A stretch of DNA of 64,000 bases from Paenibacillus sp. S150 (GTDB lineage Bacteria; Bacillota; Bacilli; Paenibacillales; Paenibacillaceae): positions 124,001-188,000 of the forward strand of contig NZ_JACBYI010000004.1 of the NCBI RefSeq assembly GCF_019352175.1, read 5' to 3'. The position numbers and the translations under genes are program-made. Below, piece by piece: positions 16,966 through 25,683 of this stretch (position 1 is its first letter; each line of letters starts with the position of its first letter). The notes beneath the pieces are model-generated. The model was not told where the DNA came from and made no database searches. It worked only from the letters and a program-made list of their open reading frames with translations.

Positions 16966-18276
16966 TCAGGCTTTTTCGAGATCGCGGATTCCCGCATAGA
17001 CCATATCGAACAGGTCCTCAAGCTGATCCTCTTCGATACAGGAGAAGGCAATGCGCAGATCGGTTTCACCCAGGGCTATCGTGCCCAGACCGTAGTTATG
17101 AATCAGATGCAGGCGCAGGGCGTCAGCGGAAACGGTGTGCAGCTTCAGGCACATGAAGTACCCGGAGTTGAACGGATAATAGGTCCAGACCTCATCGCCG
17201 TATTTGCCGCTGTCGAGCAGCGCCTTCACTTTGTTGGCACGGCCCTTCATAATCTGGAACTTCTCTTCCTTCTGTTCCGCGAATTCGGGCGATTTCAGCG
17301 CATCAAGCACAAAGGTCTGCGAAGGATGGGGTCCGCTGGAAATGGTGGCGCGGATAATGCCCATTGTCTTCTGCTCCAGGGCAGCAAGCACTTCCCTGCT
17401 GTCCGAGGCATAGGTGATGAAGCCGACGCGGAAGCCCCAGACGAATTCCTCCTTGGTGGCTCCGTCAATCTTCACGGCGAGCACGCGCGGATGCAGATTG
17501 GCCAGACGGCCAAAGAGGGATTCCTTCAAGGAATCCTCAAAAAAGAGCCCGAAATAAGCATCGTCGCTGACTACAACTACATTGATGCCTTCTTCCGCTG
17601 CGCGCAGAATGGAGGAAACGATTGCTTCTCCTTCCTTGACGCCAGGGGTATAGCCGGTAGGATTGTTCGGGAAGTTGAGCAGTACAATCGCTTTGCCGCG
17701 GTCCTTCTGGGCCAGCAGGGCATCCAGCAGCCCTTCGCTGTTGAAGCTCATATCTTCAGTGAAAAGCGGATAGTTGACGATATCGCTGAGACGGCGGACG
17801 CCGAAGGTCAGCTCGTAGTTCTCCCAGTTTTTGTCCGGATAGATGATGGCATCGCCCTGATCGGCGAACAGGTCGGCAACGATGCTGAGCCCGTGGGTCA
17901 GCGCATTGGTAGCGATAGGGTTGCCGAAGGATTTGCCTTCAAGCGACGGAGTCTCGCGCAGCATCTTCTCGCGCCATACGTTGCGCAGCTCCGGCTTGCC
18001 TGCCGGTGGAGCGTAGCCGTACAGGTCCTTTGGACTGTAGGCGGAGAGCTTATCCTGAATAACGGCGAGGTGCATAGGTACGCCCTTCTCGGTGGCAATA
18101 CCGATGGTTGCATTGTATTTCTTCGCGTGAGCAGCCGCTTCGGCGGATTGACTCAGAATGCCCTCTTTGGGATAATAAAGCGCCTTGCCAAGATTGGAGA
18201 GCATATCGTACACATGTTCATTGCCTGCCTTGATGCTGTCATTCAATTGTCCAGCCAGTGGATTCATCAGTTTCAT
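16966..18276 (-). CDS. Class I/II PLP-dependent aminotransferase
   Basis: This is a 436-residue fold-type I aminotransferase. Visible elements are YGYAPPAGKPELRNVWREKM, TNALTHGLSIVADLFADQGD (cofactor phosphate and ring region), NFPNNPTGYTP, VSDDAYFGLFF (Asp contacting the pyridine nitrogen) and KIDGATKEEFVWGFRVGF, in which the Lys near residue 290 should hold PLP. It has a short N-terminal arm for dimer contact. It is a single gene with its own terminator. The amino donor cannot be told from motifs; aromatic or branched-chain substrates are common in this group. Confidence 0.87.
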   Translation of the reverse strand: MKLMNPLAGQLNDSIKAGNEHVYDMLSNLGKALYYPKEGILSQSAEAAAHAKKYNATIGIATEKGVPMHLAVIQDKLSAYSPKDLYGYAPPAGKPELRNVWREKMLRETPSLEGKSFGNPIATNALTHGLSIVADLFADQGDAIIYPDKNWENYELTFGVRRLSDIVNYPLFTEDMSFNSEGLLDALLAQKDRGKAIVLLNFPNNPTGYTPGVKEGEAIVSSILRAAEEGINVVVVSDDAYFGLFFEDSLKESLFGRLANLHPRVLAVKIDGATKEEFVWGFRVGFITYASDSREVLAALEQKTMGIIRATISSGPHPSQTFVLDALKSPEFAEQKEEKFQIMKGRANKVKALLDSGKYGDEVWTYYPFNSGYFMCLKLHTVSADALRLHLIHNYGLGTIALGETDLRIAFSCIEEDQLEDLFDMVYAGIRDLEKA

Positions 18277-18375
18277 CCTTCCGGTATTCTTCTGGGATAT
18301 ACGTTAACATTGCCTAACATTATATCACCGTGATTCCCCGCCGTCACTGATGAAAGACGCATTTTCCAGAACCTT

Positions 18376-18660
18376 TTAGAAAATTTGTGGCGGATCTGCC
18401 AGACCTGAACCCCGGGTATAGCGCTCAGGACCCAGAGCGTTCCATTCCTGCGGCCAGCCGAACAGCGAAATGGCCTCCCGGATCTCCGCAAGCAGGTACA
18501 CCTGCCCACGGTAGGGCTTGCCGTCCGGATATCTCATCGCAGGAAACAAGTCACCATACGTAAAGCTGATGCATTCCGGGGAAAAGGAGGCAACCGGCCG
18601 GCCTTCTTTGGCGGTAAAAGCCTTCCGGGCCTTCTGCTCAACATAGAAATATTTTAACAC
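18376..18660 (-). CDS. Conserved-looking small protein of unknown function
   Basis: This reading frame codes for 94 residues starting at a GTG placed directly after the stop of the upstream PNPOx-like gene, so it may be translated by coupling; no separate ribosome binding site is visible. The sequence is aromatic-rich and well mixed (SFTYGDLFPAMRYPDGKPYRG, ISLFGWPQEW) and looks like a folded domain rather than an accidental frame. No family was recognised. It ends about 100 bases before the aminotransferase start, so it could belong to the same reverse-strand transcript. Confidence 0.55.
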   Translation of the reverse strand: MLKYFYVEQKARKAFTAKEGRPVASFSPECISFTYGDLFPAMRYPDGKPYRGQVYLLAEIREAISLFGWPQEWNALGPERYTRGSGLADPPQIF

Positions 18661-19275
18661 CTAAGAGCGGTAGGGGCAGTACTTTTCCATCATCGCTATG
18701 GTTTCGGCATCGCGCGCCCCGTTCCGGTTCATCAGCCCCTGCACGACACCGGTACGCTCATCCTCCTTCAGGTTCTGGCCAAATTTGAATTTGGCGCTGA
18801 GCTCCTCCGGAACAATCCGCACGACCGCGACTCCCTTAAGCCGTGAACGGTATCTGGGCTCTCCGGCATCTATCGGGGCGTGGCCGCCTTCCGGCTGGAG
18901 CTTTTGCATAAAAAGCGCAAGCACGGCTGCCTTCTCGGCAGCATCCGTTACAGGCTCGGCCTGTCCATAAGCGGTTACGCTTTTGAAATAGGCAGTGGCG
19001 GGACAGGCCAGCTCAGGATCGCTGAAATAGGAGGGAATCAGGGCGTATTCGTCGGCGACCGTGAAGCATACCTGCTGATTCCGGCGGATGGTCTCCATTT
19101 TGCCTCCGGCGTGGCTGCCGTGGAAATAGAAGCTTCCCTTCATATATACAAAATTCAGCGGCGTCACACGCGGCCGGCCCTCCTCGTCGCTGGTCCCGAG
19201 AAAGCCGAAGCTCATCCCGTTCAGAAACGCGGCCAGTTCCTCTTCCTGCTCTACTTTGAATTCTTTTCGGCGCAT
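18661..19275 (-). CDS. Pyridoxamine 5'-phosphate oxidase-family flavoprotein
   Basis: This is a 204-residue split-barrel FMN-binding protein. The N-terminal segment LAAFLNGMSFGFLGTSDEEGRPRVTPLNFVY and the following FHGSHAGGKMETIRRNQQVCFTV are typical of the family's nitroimidazole-resistance (NimA)-like branch. ATG 19275 has AAGGA upstream on the reverse strand; a longer in-frame extension to 19488 would run through the promoter of the divergent MocR gene and is not credible. The divergent MocR/PdxR-type regulator suggests a link to vitamin B6 or amine metabolism, by inference from gene pairing only. Confidence 0.83.
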   Translation of the reverse strand: MRRKEFKVEQEEELAAFLNGMSFGFLGTSDEEGRPRVTPLNFVYMKGSFYFHGSHAGGKMETIRRNQQVCFTVADEYALIPSYFSDPELACPATAYFKSVTAYGQAEPVTDAAEKAAVLALFMQKLQPEGGHAPIDAGEPRYRSRLKGVAVVRIVPEELSAKFKFGQNLKEDERTGVVQGLMNRNGARDAETIAMMEKYCPYRS

Positions 19276-19378
19276 AACGGCACATCCTTTTCTGATTATT
19301 GGCGGAGCCCAATTCTCCGGGTCAAAAGGTTTATTAAAAATATAAAGATTTATATGTCTGCTTAGAATAGAGGAAGAA

Positions 19379-19407
19379 TTGACAATAAAAAAGGACCGGT
19401 TTACATT
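19379..19407 (+). promoter_or_regulatory. SigA-type promoter of the MocR gene
   Basis: TTGACA (19379-19384), 17 bases, TACATT (19402-19407), about 40 bases before the gene. It sits in the 171-base gap shared with the divergent PNPOx-like gene. Confidence 0.55.
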
Positions 19408-19446
19408 AATTTTAGTAGTCCACTTTGGAGTGGAGAGGATGGGAAC

Positions 19447-21237
19447 ATGAATTTCACGCTGCCGTATGACCAGTACCTTGCTGTACACCGCTATAAGTAT
19501 TTGGCCTTATATCACGCGCTCCGCGCGGCTATACTGGGCGGAACTCTGCCGGGGGGGACGCGTCTGCCCTCTACCCGGAAGCTGGCGGGGCTGTACCTGG
19601 TATCGCGCGGCTCGGCATCGCAGGTTTACGATATGCTGCTGGCTGACGGCTACATCAGGACAGAGAGCGGCCGGGGCACCTTTGTTGCGGATGACAGCTT
19701 TGCTCCGGCGGAGGGGGAGCGGGGGAGCGTGGTTCAAGAGGCTGGAGGCGCTGCTGCAGTGCGGCCAGGCTGCGGGAGTGCCGCTGGCACGGGAAGTGAC
19801 AGAGCCGCTGCGGGCAGGATTGATGGCGCAGAAGCCGGGATGTTCGGTGGTGCAGGAGGTGCTGAAGCCGGAAAGACGCGGCCGGAAGGCGGCGCAGAAA
19901 CTGCAGAAGCCCAAATCACGGGTGCGGCGCATAAAACGGCCGGAGACAGTCAGGCCAAGGCTGCAATGCCGGCCCGGGAGCCTGCTGCCTCTGCGCCGTC
20001 CGGCCAGTCCGGGGTACCGGCCGGTGCTTCCGCCGCCGCATCCCCTGCTTCCCAATCCGGGGCGCCCTCTGCCGGGATACCGCTCTCCGGTTGGGGGAGC
20101 CGCCTCATGGAGCGGCAAGTCTCCATGTATGAGAGAGCGGGAAATGATGTGGTCAGCTTCCGCAGCCAGGGGATGCCGATGGAGCATTTTCCCTACGCTG
20201 AGTGGCGGAGCGCGCTGAATTACGCTGGCGGCAAAAGCGGAGGGCGGCTGGAGAGCTATTGCCCGCCCCAAGGGGAGGAAGGCCTGCGGCGGTCTATTGC
20301 CGCGCATCTAAGGGTGACACGGGGCATCCGCGCGGAGGCGGAGCAGATTGTGCTCTTCAGCGGCTCCATGCAGGGTATTGTCCTTCTCACGCAGCTGCTG
20401 CTGGAGCCAGGAAGCCCGGTGGTTGTGGAGGACCCCGGATTTCACGGCATCCGCAGAGCCGTGGAGATTTCCGGCGGCAGGCTGCTGCCTGGCAGCGTGG
20501 ACGCGAGCGGGCTGGTGCCGCAGGATTGGGCCGCCCGGCTGCTGTTCGTCACGCCAAGCCGACAGTTTCCCACCGGCGCGGTGCTGCCGATTGATCGGCG
20601 GCGCAGTCTGCTGGAATGGGCGCACCGGCGGGATGCGCTGATTGTGGAGGATGATTACGACAGCGAATTCCGCTGGGGCGGGCGGCCCATAGAGCCGTTG
20701 AAGGCACTCGACCGGGGAGAGCGTGTCATCTACATCGGCTCATTCTCGAACAGCATGTTTTCCGCCTTGCGGCTGGGTTACGCGGTACTGCCTCCCCTGC
20801 TGGTCAAGCCAGTGACCGCCGCCAAGGCGCTGTACGAGCCGATTCCGGGAGGGCAGCAGGAGCAGCGGGCCTTGGCGCGCTTCATGCATACCGGCGGCTA
20901 CAGCCGCCACCTGCGGCGGATGACGCGTGTCTACGGCGAGCGTGCCCGCCTCCTTCGCTCACTGCTGGCGGAGCGGCTCGGGATGCTGTTCGAGCCGCTG
21001 CCCGGGGATGCGGGGCTGCACATCTACGCGCGCTGGCGGCGCAGCAGGAGAGAATTCGCCGCCTTCCGGGCGGCGGCTCTCGGGCGCGGCGCGGACTTCC
21101 GGGATGCGGCGCTGTACCGGGTCGCCGGGGGGGAGCCGGCGGCCTGTTTTTCTTTCTCCCATTTGGATGCCGCCCGGCTGGAGGAAGGGGTAAGCCGCCT
21201 GCTCCTGGCCTGGAATGATGTGCAAAAAGAAACGTGA
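19447..21237 (+). CDS. MocR/GabR-type regulator with a long Ala/Gly-rich linker
   Basis: This is a 596-residue fusion of a GntR-type winged helix (residues about 12-85: RLPSTRKLAGLYLVSRGSASQVYDMLLADGYI) and a fold-type I aminotransferase domain (from about residue 220). The PLP region is visible: YCPPQGEEGLRRSIAAHL, FVTPSRQFPTGAVLP, DDYDSEFRW and YIGSFSNSMFSALRLGY, although in the last the usual Lys is replaced within SNSMFSALR, so cofactor attachment is uncertain. The two domains are joined by about 125 residues rich in Ala, Gly, Ser and Pro (19705-20090), far longer than usual linkers. It is divergent from a PNPOx-like gene, its probable target. Confidence 0.83.
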   Translation: MNFTLPYDQYLAVHRYKYLALYHALRAAILGGTLPGGTRLPSTRKLAGLYLVSRGSASQVYDMLLADGYIRTESGRGTFVADDSFAPAEGERGSVVQEAGGAAAVRPGCGSAAGTGSDRAAAGRIDGAEAGMFGGAGGAEAGKTRPEGGAETAEAQITGAAHKTAGDSQAKAAMPAREPAASAPSGQSGVPAGASAAASPASQSGAPSAGIPLSGWGSRLMERQVSMYERAGNDVVSFRSQGMPMEHFPYAEWRSALNYAGGKSGGRLESYCPPQGEEGLRRSIAAHLRVTRGIRAEAEQIVLFSGSMQGIVLLTQLLLEPGSPVVVEDPGFHGIRRAVEISGGRLLPGSVDASGLVPQDWAARLLFVTPSRQFPTGAVLPIDRRRSLLEWAHRRDALIVEDDYDSEFRWGGRPIEPLKALDRGERVIYIGSFSNSMFSALRLGYAVLPPLLVKPVTAAKALYEPIPGGQQEQRALARFMHTGGYSRHLRRMTRVYGERARLLRSLLAERLGMLFEPLPGDAGLHIYARWRRSRREFAAFRAAALGRGADFRDAALYRVAGGEPAACFSFSHLDAARLEEGVSRLLLAWNDVQKET

Positions 21238-21600
21238 CAAGGTATTATGAAAGAAAAGAAACTATAGGCCTTCTGTGAAATGCCATCGGCTGAAGCGCCG
21301 TGCATGAGTACTTGAATGTCTATTGTATTTTATACAGCTGAACAGGCTGATTGCGCTCTGAAAATGAATTCTGCTGTATTCTGTGCAGTAGAGTTCCGTT
21401 TCCAGGCTGAAAACGGGCAGATTTGGGCTTTTAGGATGTACCAAGTGCAATAGAATTAATAATTCCGCTCTCAGAACGTCTATTGCAGAAAGTGCAGCAG
21501 AAGCTTGCGGCAGGAGGGGCTGCAAACAGTTGTGAGTGTGGGGACGCTTACGAACTGGACTTTGTTCGGAGCATACGCAGGAAGCGGCGCTTACAAACTT
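21238..21600. other. Gene-free stretch after the MocR gene
   Basis: About 360 AT-rich bases without a supported gene. The short reading frames here lack ribosome binding sites and low-complexity or hydrophobic patterns dominate. It leads into the 65-bp tandem repeats. Confidence 0.4.
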
Positions 21601-21795
21601 AAAGCGGATGCTTATGAAGCGAGTTTTATTGCGGGGTATTTCAAAGGAGTAAAGCTTCATAAAACAAAGCGGACGCTTACGAAGCGAGTTTTATTGCGGA
21701 GTATTTCAAAGGAGTAAAGCTTCATAAAACAAAGCGGATGCTTACGAAGCGAGTTTTATTGCGGAGTATTTCAAAGGAGTAAAGCTTCATAAAAC
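21601..21795. repeat. Three 65-bp tandem repeats forming the leader of the AraC-family gene
   Basis: Units at 21601-21665, 21666-21730 and 21731-21795 are nearly identical. Each holds two possible pairings: GAAGC with GCTTC, and GTTTTAT with ATAAAAC. In the last unit GAGTTTTAT (21751-21759) can pair with ATAAAACTT (21789-21797), which ends just before the ribosome binding site AGGAGGG. A related unit lies in front of the glycosyltransferase at 46098. Confidence 0.85.
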
Positions 21796-21812
21796 TTTTA
21801 GGAGGGAACATT

Positions 21813-22598
21813 ATGCTGCATGCATCGCCGTCCTCTTTTGTGATCCTGCCGGCCCTGGCGAAGATCGTCTGCGAACCGGGCTGGAAATGGCAAAAAAGGG
21901 AGAAGCCGCTGCAAAACTATGATTTGTTCTATGTCTGGAGCGGGGAAGGCACCGTTGTGCGCAGAGGGGTGCCTTATCAGGTGGGCAAGGGAAGCTGCTT
22001 CCTGTTCCGTCCGGGGGATCATACGAGCGCGACCCATAATCCGCAAAAGCCGCTTGTGCTTACATATATTCATTTTGATGTCGCCGAGGACGTGACAGAG
22101 ATTCCCGAGCCGTACCGCGAGCTGTCGGAAACGGTGGAGTTCGAGCACTTGCTGGCCCGGTATGTCCGCCTGTTCCTGGTGAAGACCTTTGCGGCGGAGG
22201 AGGAGGGCCAGCTCATTCTGAAGCAGCTGATGATTCATTTGCTTCGTGAAGATCTGGTAATGCCTGTGGAACGCCAAGTGAGCAACCAGCTGGCGGAGGT
22301 CATCCACGAGGTGGCCAACTATGTCAGCCAGCATCCCGGAGCGGTGCACCGGGTGGAGGATCTGGCTGCCCGCGCGGGGCTGTCGCCGCGTTATTTTTCG
22401 ATCAAATTCAAGGAAATTACCGGCTCCTCCGTCCAATCCTATGTAATCCGCTCGCGGATTGAACGTGCCCAGCATCTGCTGCTGTACGCCGGAATGAATG
22501 TCACCGAGGTGGCGGATGCGCTGGGCTACCGCGATATTTTCTTCTTCAGCCGCCAATTCAAGCAGCACACCGGCAAAAGCCCGTCCGAAATCCGCTGA
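21813..22598 (+). CDS. AraC-family transcriptional regulator
   Basis: This is a 261-residue regulator. The N-terminal part is a cupin-like sensor (YDLFYVWSGEGTVVRRGVPYQVGKGSCFLFRPGDHTSATHN) typical of sugar-responsive AraC proteins. The C-terminal double helix-turn-helix includes AARAGLSPRYFSIKFKEITGSSVQSYVIRSRIERAQHLLLY and VADALGYRDIFFFSRQFKQHTGKSPSEIR. Translation starts at ATG 21813 after AGGAGGG. The three 65-bp repeats immediately upstream could influence its translation. No sugar genes are adjacent, so the regulon is unknown. Confidence 0.9.
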   Translation: MLHASPSSFVILPALAKIVCEPGWKWQKREKPLQNYDLFYVWSGEGTVVRRGVPYQVGKGSCFLFRPGDHTSATHNPQKPLVLTYIHFDVAEDVTEIPEPYRELSETVEFEHLLARYVRLFLVKTFAAEEEGQLILKQLMIHLLREDLVMPVERQVSNQLAEVIHEVANYVSQHPGAVHRVEDLAARAGLSPRYFSIKFKEITGSSVQSYVIRSRIERAQHLLLYAGMNVTEVADALGYRDIFFFSRQFKQHTGKSPSEIR

Positions 22599-22856
22599 CG
22601 CCACGGTTTGTTTCACTTTTTTCCAGCCGGGGTAATTACGTTGCAACCTGGTTACATACTGATGTGCTCAGCAGCTTGGAAGGGGAGAACGAACAGAATG
22701 ATGATTAGACGCCGCATATGCAATACCGAATGCAAGGGCGGGGGGAGCGGGATTTTCCGCAACCGCTGGAAACGATTGAAGCGCAGCAGCGCGTTGACCG
22801 CCGACCATTGGTTCTGACCATTGATCCGAGAGTGATAGACCAGATAAACGAGGGAG
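22599..22856 (+). other. Possible 39-residue ORF, not supported as a gene
   Basis: A small frame at 22699-22818 starts MMIRRRIC after AAGGGGAG, and a second overlapping frame at 22718-22933 reads another phase. Neither resembles a known protein. A terminator follows at 22857, so the stretch is probably transcribed as the 3' part of the AraC message. Confidence 0.25.
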
Positions 22857-22885
22857 AACCGGGGCCGGAGGGCTTCCGGTTTTTT
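22857..22885 (+). terminator. Rho-independent terminator after the AraC-family gene
   Basis: AACCGGGG pairs with TTCCGGTT (two G-T pairs) and is followed by six T. Confidence 0.7.
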
Positions 22886-22963
22886 GAAAATATAAGACCT
22901 TCCATACCGCTGCGCGGCACCACTGGGGAATGAAATATCGCTGCGGCCGCGTGATTACAGGGC

Positions 22964-23053
22964 AGAATTTATATGCTTGCACACTAAATGCTCCTTCTGT
23001 TTCTCGCTGAAACACGCCGTCCCTTATAAGGACGGCGTAGCCGTTTCTGCTTG
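22964..23053. repeat. Dispersed stem-loop repeat, copy 1
   Basis: It begins with AGAATTTATATGCTT, then GCTGAAAC, and has the hairpin CGCCGTCC/GGACGGCG and the closing GCCGTTTCTGCTTG. The same unit recurs near 33132, 38085, 38650 and 57796. Confidence 0.8.
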
Positions 23054-23144
23054 TCGTTTAGGAAATTATGCTTCTCGTCAATTGTGGATAAGGTAGGCTA
23101 TGAAGTTAGGGATAAATTATAATGCGTCTTAAGCGTGCGTGCCT

Positions 23145-23198
23145 TTAAAGACCGGTTTCAACCAGTAATCTTATTCCAATCAGGAAACCGGGCTTTAA
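23145..23198. repeat. 15-base inverted repeat in gene-free DNA
   Basis: TTAAAGACCGGTTTC (23145-23159) and GAAACCGGGCTTTAA (23184-23198) match at 14 of 15 positions as an inverted repeat with a 24-base loop. No gene is nearby; it may be a small mobile-element remnant or a terminator. Confidence 0.55.
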
Positions 23199-23684
23199 CA
23201 GCGGCCGGAAGAACCCTCTGAACCCGCAGCGGACTTCGTTCACATCGTCAACCGCAAAAGCTGATGGAACGCAAGAAGGTTCATAGGGAAGCGGAAGCGA
23301 AGTGTAAAAAGTAACACTAATGGGCTGGAATTCTGGCTTCAACGGGCTTTAGTGGGATTTTGTACACTTCATAGAGGCCCGTTCATCCCATCCGGCTGAT
23401 TTCAGCCGGATTAGTTGTACTTTTTCCCACTAAGGATGATCCAGGATCCGAATGCGGTGGATTAGTTATCCTTTTTACCGCTAAAATGGCTGCCCTTTTG
23501 GATAAATGTTTCAAGTACATCTTAATGTAGGCGTATTCCTCTGCAAGGGGGGGGAACGGATCGATTAGGGTTCCTTTTTCCACTAAAGCTTGCGAAAAAG
23601 CGGCTGAGGGGAGTATGAAGTGACCTTTTGCCACTTGGCTTCCCGCCTGACATCAGTAGGCCAGCCCTACATCTGAAATCCCAG
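23199..23684. other. Gene-free DNA with short degenerate repeats
   Basis: No gene is supported here. A motif of the form GGATTAG(n)5-7 C TTTTT CCNCTAA recurs at about 23404, 23457 and 23560 and again at 37722, partly followed by CTTGCGAAAAAG. The three local copies suggest an old repeat cluster. Confidence 0.45.
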
Positions 23685-23723
23685 CAGCGATGCCGGCCAG
23701 TCAAGGACGGCATCGCTGTTTTG
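23685..23723 (+). terminator. Orphan terminator-like hairpin
   Basis: CAGCGATGCCG (23685-23695) pairs perfectly with CGGCATCGCTG (23708-23718), followed by TTTTG. No gene precedes it on the plus strand for 1 kb, so it may end a non-coding RNA or a lost gene. Confidence 0.6.
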
Positions 23724-23963
23724 TTCCGCCACTTATAAAAAATCAACTCTGTGCCTGAACTGTAAAATTTGGAGTATGTTATATAGCCAGACTGTAGCTG
23801 CAGTGTATTCTTACGCCTGCGCCGGGGTATAAGGATAGAAAGAGTGTTCGTCTTGAACAACCTGTCCGGCAAGCCTATGCTAATGTAAAGGATAGGTCAG
23901 CTTGCACCTATATAAGCGGAATACAGAAGACATTGCGAAATTATAGGCCGGAGGAGTGAGAGT

Positions 23964-24713
23964 ATGTACGAAATCGTATTGATACGCCATGGAGAGAGCG
24001 AGTACAACCGACTGAATCTGTTCACAGGCTGGAGTGACCCCGATCTGACGGGGAAGGGGGTGGAGGAGGCCAAAGCGGCGGGCAGGCTGCTGAAGGAGGC
24101 AGGCTATACCTTCGATCTGGCTTTTGCTTCCGTGCTGAAGCGTTCGATCAAGACTCTGAATTATGTGCTGGATGAGATGGACCTGCTGTGGATTCCCGTG
24201 CAGAAGTCCTGGAAGCTGAACGAGCGCCATTACGGGGCGCTGCAGGGGTTGAGCAAAAGCGAGACCGCAGTCAAATACGGCGAAGAGCAGCTCCATATCT
24301 GGCGGCGCAGCCTGTCGGTCCGTCCTCCGATGCTGGAGCCGGATGATCCGCGCTATGCCCGGAACGACATCCGCTACAAGGAGGTCCGTCCCGGTGATAT
24401 TCCGCGCGGCGAGAGCCTGGAGGATACGGTGCGCCGTGTCGGTGATTTCTGGGGCAAGCGCATCGTGCCGCTGATCCGCAAGAAGGAGCGGGTGCTGATC
24501 TCGGCGCATGGCAACACGCTGCGGGCGCTGATCAAATTCATGGAGGACATCGACGAGAAAGCGCTGCTGGATCTGAACATTCCGACCGGAGTCCCTCTGG
24601 TCTACAAGCTGGATGATGATGTGAAGCCGATCAGCCGGTTCTATCTCGGCGTGCCGGAAGAGGTTCAGGAGAAGGCCCGTGAGGTGGCGAATCAGAGCAA
24701 GGTCACGGAGTAG
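23964..24713 (+). CDS. gpmA: 2,3-bisphosphoglycerate-dependent phosphoglycerate mutase
   Basis: This is a 249-residue dPGM. The N-terminal LIRHGESEYNRLNLFTGWSD contains the catalytic His (residue 8 region). Further family blocks are LKRSIKTLNYVLDEMD, WKLNERHYGALQGLSK and ISAHGNTLRALIKFME with the second active-site His. The length matches GpmA. It interconverts 3- and 2-phosphoglycerate in glycolysis; Bacillota usually rely on the cofactor-independent enzyme, so this may be a second isozyme. GGAGGAG precedes the start and a strong terminator follows at 24739. Confidence 0.93.
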   Translation: MYEIVLIRHGESEYNRLNLFTGWSDPDLTGKGVEEAKAAGRLLKEAGYTFDLAFASVLKRSIKTLNYVLDEMDLLWIPVQKSWKLNERHYGALQGLSKSETAVKYGEEQLHIWRRSLSVRPPMLEPDDPRYARNDIRYKEVRPGDIPRGESLEDTVRRVGDFWGKRIVPLIRKKERVLISAHGNTLRALIKFMEDIDEKALLDLNIPTGVPLVYKLDDDVKPISRFYLGVPEEVQEKAREVANQSKVTE

Positions 24714-24738
24714 CCGCCTGATTTATCTGCAAAATCAA

Positions 24739-24784
24739 AAAGGCAGCAGCTTTCCGGTTTCTGGAAAGCTGCTGCCTTTATTTT
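24739..24784. terminator. Terminator between convergent gpmA and psd
   Basis: AAAGGCAGCAGCTTTCC and GGAAAGCTGCTGCCTTT form a perfect 17-base stem with T and A flanks, so it can work in both directions. Confidence 0.9.
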
Positions 24785-24792
24785 GTTCTTCA

Positions 24793-25584
24793 CTATAATG
24801 GACGACGCAGCGTGCCCAGCAGCTCGCCCATCTTCACCTTGGTCCCGCAGGCAATTCCCGGACGCGGAGTGAAGCTGCCGTTCTCCAGAAGCAGCACCAC
24901 CGTGGAGCCGAATTCGAAATAGGCGAGATCATCGCCGATCTGCCAGGCCTCCGCCTGATCATCCGCATAGCGGATGCTGCTGACGTTCATCGCGCCCACC
25001 TTCACTACTGCGGCTTCTCCGTTTGCTCCGGCGATATAAGTAATGAGCCGTTCATTGCGGCTCAGCACGCCCTTCATATGTCTCATGCCGAACTCATTGA
25101 CAGGGTAGGCCCGGCCGCGGATATGCTCACTCTCTACCTTGCGCCCGGTAAGGGGGGCGTGAATCCGGTGATAATCCGTGGGACTTAAGTACAGCACGAA
25201 GAAAAAGCCCTTTTTGTACAGCTCCTGATGCGGAGAGTGGTTCAACAGCTCTTCCAGCCCATAATCCTGCCCTTTTACATTCATAATGGTTCCGGAATGA
25301 ATCTCGCCCATGGCGGTAATCAGCGCATCCACCGGGCTGGCGACAGCATTCTCGCCGCCGGCGACGGGGCGCATGCCGGATTTCAGACGGCGGCTGAAAA
25401 ATTCATTAAGCGTATGATATTCCCCGGAAGGCTTCTCTGCTTCAGAAGCGGGAATATGATAAATCCGAATAAATGCCGGGATTAAAAAACGGCTGAGTCT
25501 GCTATGGGAAAAAGCTCCCATTAACCGGGAAAGCCATCTGTGCGAGGACAGCTCGGTCATCAGCCGCAGCAATTGTTTTACCAT
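24793..25584 (-). CDS. psd: Phosphatidylserine decarboxylase proenzyme
   Basis: This is a 263-residue membrane-associated decarboxylase, the same length as B. subtilis Psd. The self-cleavage site is FEFGSTVVLLLE near the C-terminus, where the Ser after Gly becomes the pyruvoyl group. Other family segments are ASPVDALITAMGEI, LYLSPTDYHRIHAPL and GAMNVSSI. It makes phosphatidylethanolamine from phosphatidylserine. ATG 25584 is preceded by GGAAGGGAG; upstream in-frame codons to 25677 lack a site. The following YheC/D-type gene is on the same strand upstream, with about 100 bases between. Confidence 0.94.
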   Translation of the reverse strand: MVKQLLRLMTELSSHRWLSRLMGAFSHSRLSRFLIPAFIRIYHIPASEAEKPSGEYHTLNEFFSRRLKSGMRPVAGGENAVASPVDALITAMGEIHSGTIMNVKGQDYGLEELLNHSPHQELYKKGFFFVLYLSPTDYHRIHAPLTGRKVESEHIRGRAYPVNEFGMRHMKGVLSRNERLITYIAGANGEAAVVKVGAMNVSSIRYADDQAEAWQIGDDLAYFEFGSTVVLLLENGSFTPRPGIACGTKVKMGELLGTLRRPL

Positions 25585-25683
25585 GCCCATCTCCCTTCCA
25601 TCATGCAGCAGCACGGTCCCGTAGCCGGGACCGTTTCCGCTCTGCATTATATTGACATAGAATAGGAGACAAATCAATAACTG

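Noticed and set aside
16942..18333. 463-residue plus-strand ORF
   Set aside because: It is antisense to the aminotransferase, whose motifs are all on the reverse strand.
22718..22933. 71-residue protein gene
   Set aside because: No ribosome binding site, it overlaps another frame, and a terminator hairpin lies inside it.
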